Source: a virus
Strand: one strand, 5' to 3'
DNA length: 40,223 nt
IMG/VR virus record: IMGVR_UViG_3300034521_000390
Location: 1 to 40,223 of that record
Shown piece by piece: positions 37,749 through 40,223 of the stretch. Position numbers and translations under genes: made by a program. A model generated the notes under the pieces. That model did no database searches and was not told the DNA's origin. It worked only from the letters and a program-made list of their open reading frames with translations. The number at the start of each line of letters is the position of its first letter. Position 1 is the first letter of the stretch.

Positions 37749-38043
37749 GCTGCTATTGCTTATTGCCAACGCGATTATCTGTTCTGCAATTGCAATCCGC
37801 GTCGGAACCTTCCGGCGTAACGGATCGCAACACCGCCGGTGGGGTGGGTGGATAGCCTACTTCCTTATTGTGGCATCAGCCAGTATCCCCGTCCGCACCG
37901 CATACGCAATCTGGTATCACACGCCAATGGCCGCTGATTTATCAGAGGTCATCATCAATGCTGTCATGCTTGCCGCCGTTATGAAGACGCGCGGTAACGT
38001 CGTGCAGATGTTCAAAATATCGAGGTCTCAACATGGACATTAA
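37735..38043 (+). CDS. Second small membrane protein, holin-family or antiholin (102 aa)
   Basis: A 102-aa protein with three hydrophobic stretches (LLLLIANAIICSAIAIRV 5-22, WIAYFLIVASASIPVRTAYAI 39-59, LSEVIINAVMLAAVMKTRG 69-87). It matches the small phage holin family placed between holin and endolysin in many enterobacterial phages. It may be a second holin or an antiholin that sets lysis timing. It overlaps genes on both sides (14 and 11 bp). Confidence 0.75.
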   Translation: MTTHELLLLIANAIICSAIAIRVGTFRRNGSQHRRWGGWIAYFLIVASASIPVRTAYAIWYHTPMAADLSEVIINAVMLAAVMKTRGNVVQMFKISRSQHGH

Positions 38044-38659
38044 CCAGTTACGGCGCGCAGCCGGTATCACTGAGCAACTGGCCGCGCGCTGGTACCCACA
38101 TATCACCGCCGCCATGAATGAATTTGGCATTACCAAACCAGATGACCAGGCGATGTTTATCGCACAGGTCGGGCATGAGTCCGGAGGATTTACCCGGCTA
38201 CAGGAAAACTTCAACTACAGCGTTAACGGGCTGTCCGGGTTTATACGTGCTGGGCGCATTACGCCGGACCAGGCCAACGCACTCGGCAGGAAAACATATG
38301 AGAAATCTCTTCCTCTGGAGCGCCAGCGTGCAATTGCCAATCTGGTGTACAGCAAGCGCATGGGAAATAACGGCCCCAGCGACGGGTGGAATTATCGCGG
38401 TCGTGGACTTATCCAGATCACTGGTCTGAACAACTACCGGGATTGCGGTAACGGTCTGAAGGTTGATCTTGTCGCGCAGCCTGAATTGCTGGCGCAGGAT
38501 GAATACGCGGCCCGCAGCGCGGCGTGGTTCTTCGCCAGTAAAGGTTGCATGAAGTACACAGGTGACCTGGTGCGGGTTACGCAGATCATCAATGGCGGGC
38601 AGAACGGTATCGACGACCGGCGCGCACGTTACGGTGCTGCCCGTAAGGCACTGTTATGA
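38033..38659 (+). CDS. GH19 chitinase-like endolysin (208 aa)
   Basis: A 208-aa endolysin of glycoside hydrolase family 19: QAMFIAQVGHESGGFTRLQENFNYS with Glu49 and Glu58 as the catalytic pair candidates, WNYRGRGLIQITGLNNYRDCG, and the C-terminal VTQIINGGQNGIDDRRARYGAARKAL. It cleaves the glycan strands of peptidoglycan. No signal peptide, so it depends on the holin for release. Coupled on both sides. Confidence 0.9.
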   Translation: MDINQLRRAAGITEQLAARWYPHITAAMNEFGITKPDDQAMFIAQVGHESGGFTRLQENFNYSVNGLSGFIRAGRITPDQANALGRKTYEKSLPLERQRAIANLVYSKRMGNNGPSDGWNYRGRGLIQITGLNNYRDCGNGLKVDLVAQPELLAQDEYAARSAAWFFASKGCMKYTGDLVRVTQIINGGQNGIDDRRARYGAARKALL

Positions 38660-39156
38660 TCTGGGCATTCGTCAAAGCGTACTGGAAACAGTTGCTTATC
38701 GTAGTGATGCTTGCTGCTCTGGTTACTGTCTGTCGTGTCGCATGGGTTAACCATGGTGAAACTCAGTACGCAGCCGGGTATGCTCAGGCGCAGGCAGACG
38801 AGAAGCAGGCTGATGATAAAGCCAGAGCACAACGTGATCAGGAGAAAACACAAATTGAACGTGATGCGATATCCCGCATTGAAGCTGCGAGGGCTGATGC
38901 TGATTTTGCTGCTGCCTCTTCTGGCCGCTTGCAGTCAGAACTTGACAAGATCAAGCGATTCGCCGAACACTATACCGGAACTTTCCCCACTGGCACGCCA
39001 GCCAGCAAGGTCATCGGTGTGCTCGCCGACATGCTTGAAGAAAGCAACCGAACTTACGTCGCAACAGCAGAAGAAGCTGAGCGATATAGGGTTGCAGGTG
39101 AGTCCTGTGAGCAGCAGTATGACGCACTGAAAAAACGGGGTACTGTTAACCGGTGA
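38656..39156 (+). CDS. Rz: Rz inner-membrane spanin (166 aa)
   Basis: A 166-aa protein with an N-terminal signal-anchor (WKQLLIVVMLAALVTVCRVAWV, about 10-31) followed by a long periplasmic coiled coil (QAQADEKQADDKARAQRDQEKTQIERDAISRIEAARAD) and a C-terminal part ending EQQYDALKKRGTVNR. This is the i-spanin Rz. It joins with Rz1, encoded in another frame inside this gene, to fuse inner and outer membranes at the end of lysis. Overlaps endolysin stop (ATGA). Confidence 0.88.
   Translation: MIWAFVKAYWKQLLIVVMLAALVTVCRVAWVNHGETQYAAGYAQAQADEKQADDKARAQRDQEKTQIERDAISRIEAARADADFAAASSGRLQSELDKIKRFAEHYTGTFPTGTPASKVIGVLADMLEESNRTYVATAEEAERYRVAGESCEQQYDALKKRGTVNR
38864..39130 (+). CDS. Rz1: Rz1 outer-membrane lipoprotein spanin, embedded in Rz (88 aa)
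   Basis: An 88-aa frame wholly inside Rz, shifted by one base: MRYPALKLRGLMLILLLPLLAAC, with lipobox LAAC near residue 23, then a Ser/Pro-containing mature part. This is the normal nested arrangement of Rz1 in lambda-type cassettes. I start at the ATG at 38864; the ATG of GLMLILLL, ten codons later, is an alternative. It would be lipidated, go to the outer membrane and pair with Rz. Confidence 0.82.
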   Translation: MRYPALKLRGLMLILLLPLLAACSQNLTRSSDSPNTIPELSPLARQPARSSVCSPTCLKKATELTSQQQKKLSDIGLQVSPVSSSMTH

Positions 39157-39288
39157 CGGTATATAAAACGGTATGAAAAATTTCACTATTTTAAAAAATG
39201 TTGTCAGTCAATTAGTTATGAGTATCGTAAATAATTGAGTGGGAATAATAGCCCTTTCTGTTAGCGGTTTCTGAACCGGTAATATGTA

Positions 39289-39320
39289 AAAGAACCCTCT
39301 TTTATAGAGGGTTTTTTATT
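39289..39320. terminator. Terminator at the right prophage/host junction
   Basis: AACCCTCT-TTTAT-AGAGGGTT followed by TTTTATT (and a run of A on the other side). It lies between Rz and the convergent mscS-like gene. The 39157-39288 stretch holds no gene; the right attachment site should be here, but no core can be recognised without the left end. Confidence 0.75.
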
Positions 39321-39344
39321 GCGCTCATACCGAAGCGCTGTGAA

Positions 39345-40223
39345 TTAATCAACCAACTGTAGCTGGGGTTGAGATTGGGGGGCTACGTTCTCAACGCGAA
39401 TATCCATCTGCGGATACGGCAGGGAGATATGGTTGGCGTCCAGGGCTTCTTTAATGTTTTCCAGCAGATCGTAATAGGTATTCCAGTATTCGATGTTGGG
39501 CACCCATACGCGGACGTAAAAATTCAATGCTGAAGCGCCCAGTTCGCCCAGACGAACGGTTACCCCACGTTGCTTATCGATGCGGGTATCCTGATCGATA
39601 ATATGGTTAATCACGCGCTTAACGTCAGCTATCCGGCTCTGATAGCCGACGCCAATCACCAGATCGATACGGCGGAAAGGGTGGCGGGAATAGTTAATGA
39701 TATTGTCAGCGATGATCTTACCGTTTGGAATGACCACTTCTTTGCTGTCGGCGGTGAGCAGGGTGGTGGAGAAAATATGTACCTTTTCCACCGTTCCGGT
39801 GACTGCCCCAATTTGTACCACTTCTCCGGCGCGGAATGGACGCAGGGAGACCAATAGTACGCCAGCGGCAAAGTTGGAAAGCGATCCTTGTAGCGCGAGT
39901 CCAATGGCCAACCCGGCGGCACCAATGACGGCAATAATGGAGGATGTTTCGATACCGACGCGACCCAATGCGGCAACAACGGCAAAGGCGAGGGTAATGT
40001 AACGTACCAGCGCGGTGAAGAACTGGATAATGGTTCGGTCAACTTTACGTTTTAACAGTAATTTTTCCAGACCACTGGAGATCAGGCGAGAGACAAATTT
40101 ACCGACAAACAGTAAAATTACGGCGGCAACGATATTCCAGCCGAATTGAATAACCGCATCGCTGTGTCCAGCGATCCATTCAAGACCGCTGCTTATTTTC
40201 GGAAATAATGAAAAACCACTCAT
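39345..40223 (-). CDS. MscS-family mechanosensitive channel (host gene)
   Basis: A 292-aa inner-membrane channel of the small-conductance mechanosensitive family: three hydrophobic helices (about 24-46, 63-85, 92-125), with the pore-lining third helix GAAGLAIGLALQGSLSNFAAGVLLVSLRPFRAGE, then the beta domain (VVIPNGKIIADNIINYSR) and GELGASALNFYVRVWV. E. coli MscS is 286 aa and clearly related, but the sequence differs in many places, so this is a paralogue rather than E. coli mscS. The gene is complete, with its ATG at the last base of the window. It is the only clear chromosomal gene here. Confidence 0.92.
   Translation of the reverse strand: MSGFSLFPKISSGLEWIAGHSDAVIQFGWNIVAAVILLFVGKFVSRLISSGLEKLLLKRKVDRTIIQFFTALVRYITLAFAVVAALGRVGIETSSIIAVIGAAGLAIGLALQGSLSNFAAGVLLVSLRPFRAGEVVQIGAVTGTVEKVHIFSTTLLTADSKEVVIPNGKIIADNIINYSRHPFRRIDLVIGVGYQSRIADVKRVINHIIDQDTRIDKQRGVTVRLGELGASALNFYVRVWVPNIEYWNTYYDLLENIKEALDANHISLPYPQMDIRVENVAPQSQPQLQLVD

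Noticed and set aside
1-40223. CRISPR array or insertion sequence
   Set aside because: No regularly spaced direct repeats and no transposase gene or terminal repeats are visible; the repeated elements are scattered palindromes.

Overview
The window is almost entirely a lambda-style temperate phage integrated in an enterobacterial chromosome, and it reads as a prophage of the Salmonella epsilon15 / E. coli phiV10 type (short-tailed podovirus, Uetakevirus-like). The late gene order and several protein lengths (portal 556 aa, major capsid 335 aa, capsid staple 111 aa) fit what I remember of epsilon15. The only clear host gene is the mscS-like channel gene at 39345-40223. It places the right prophage end between about 39157 and 39340. 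The window starts inside the leftward early operon. I see no integrase and no left attachment site, so the prophage continues to the left. The host is Enterobacteriaceae; I would not name a genus.

Layout. 1-5916 is a tightly coupled leftward early operon (mostly ATGA or short overlaps) driven by a PL promoter at 5888-5916. It carries RecE/RecT-type recombination, an AlpA/excisionase-like protein, a PerC-like protein, an MT-A70 adenine methylase and small accessory proteins. 6009-6994 is the immunity switch: a leftward repressor with two helix-turn-helix regions and no protease domain, a rightward Cro-like protein, and three operators between them. 7140-13539 is the rightward early operon: a C5-cytosine methylase with a second long ORF nested in another frame, a DnaT-like replication protein, a DUF1064 nuclease and small genes. 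13617-15682 is the terminase. 15684-17047 is an unusual leftward island holding a 142-aa gene, tRNA-Arg(UCU) and a structured non-coding RNA region. 17048-31753 is the head, tail and internal-protein module. 31802-34780 is an accessory block, mostly leftward: lipoprotein, 50-aa secreted peptide, a candidate YafO-type toxin with a 59-aa partner, a BRO-type antirepressor under a c4-type antisense RNA, and a second small gene that repeats only the antirepressor C-terminus and lies behind a LexA box. 34883-39156 is the tailspike and lysis cassette (holin, second membrane protein, GH19 endolysin, Rz/Rz1).

How it works together. A 17-bp palindrome, ATTACC-N5-GGTAAT, occurs about 15 times, always in or next to intergenic control regions, from PL to the tailspike. 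It is the natural candidate for the operator of the repressor. That repressor has no S24 autocleavage domain, so RecA-stimulated self-cleavage cannot explain induction. Two textbook LexA boxes occur instead, one before the antirepressor-like C-terminal fragment (34687) and one before an 85-aa orphan (13282). The working model is a non-cleavable repressor that silences many scattered promoters and is relieved by LexA-controlled small antirepressors, while the full-length antirepressor is held off by antisense RNA. A separate recurring motif, CATATRTGGTT plus a -10-like element, precedes the portal, tailspike and holin units and may be the late promoter.
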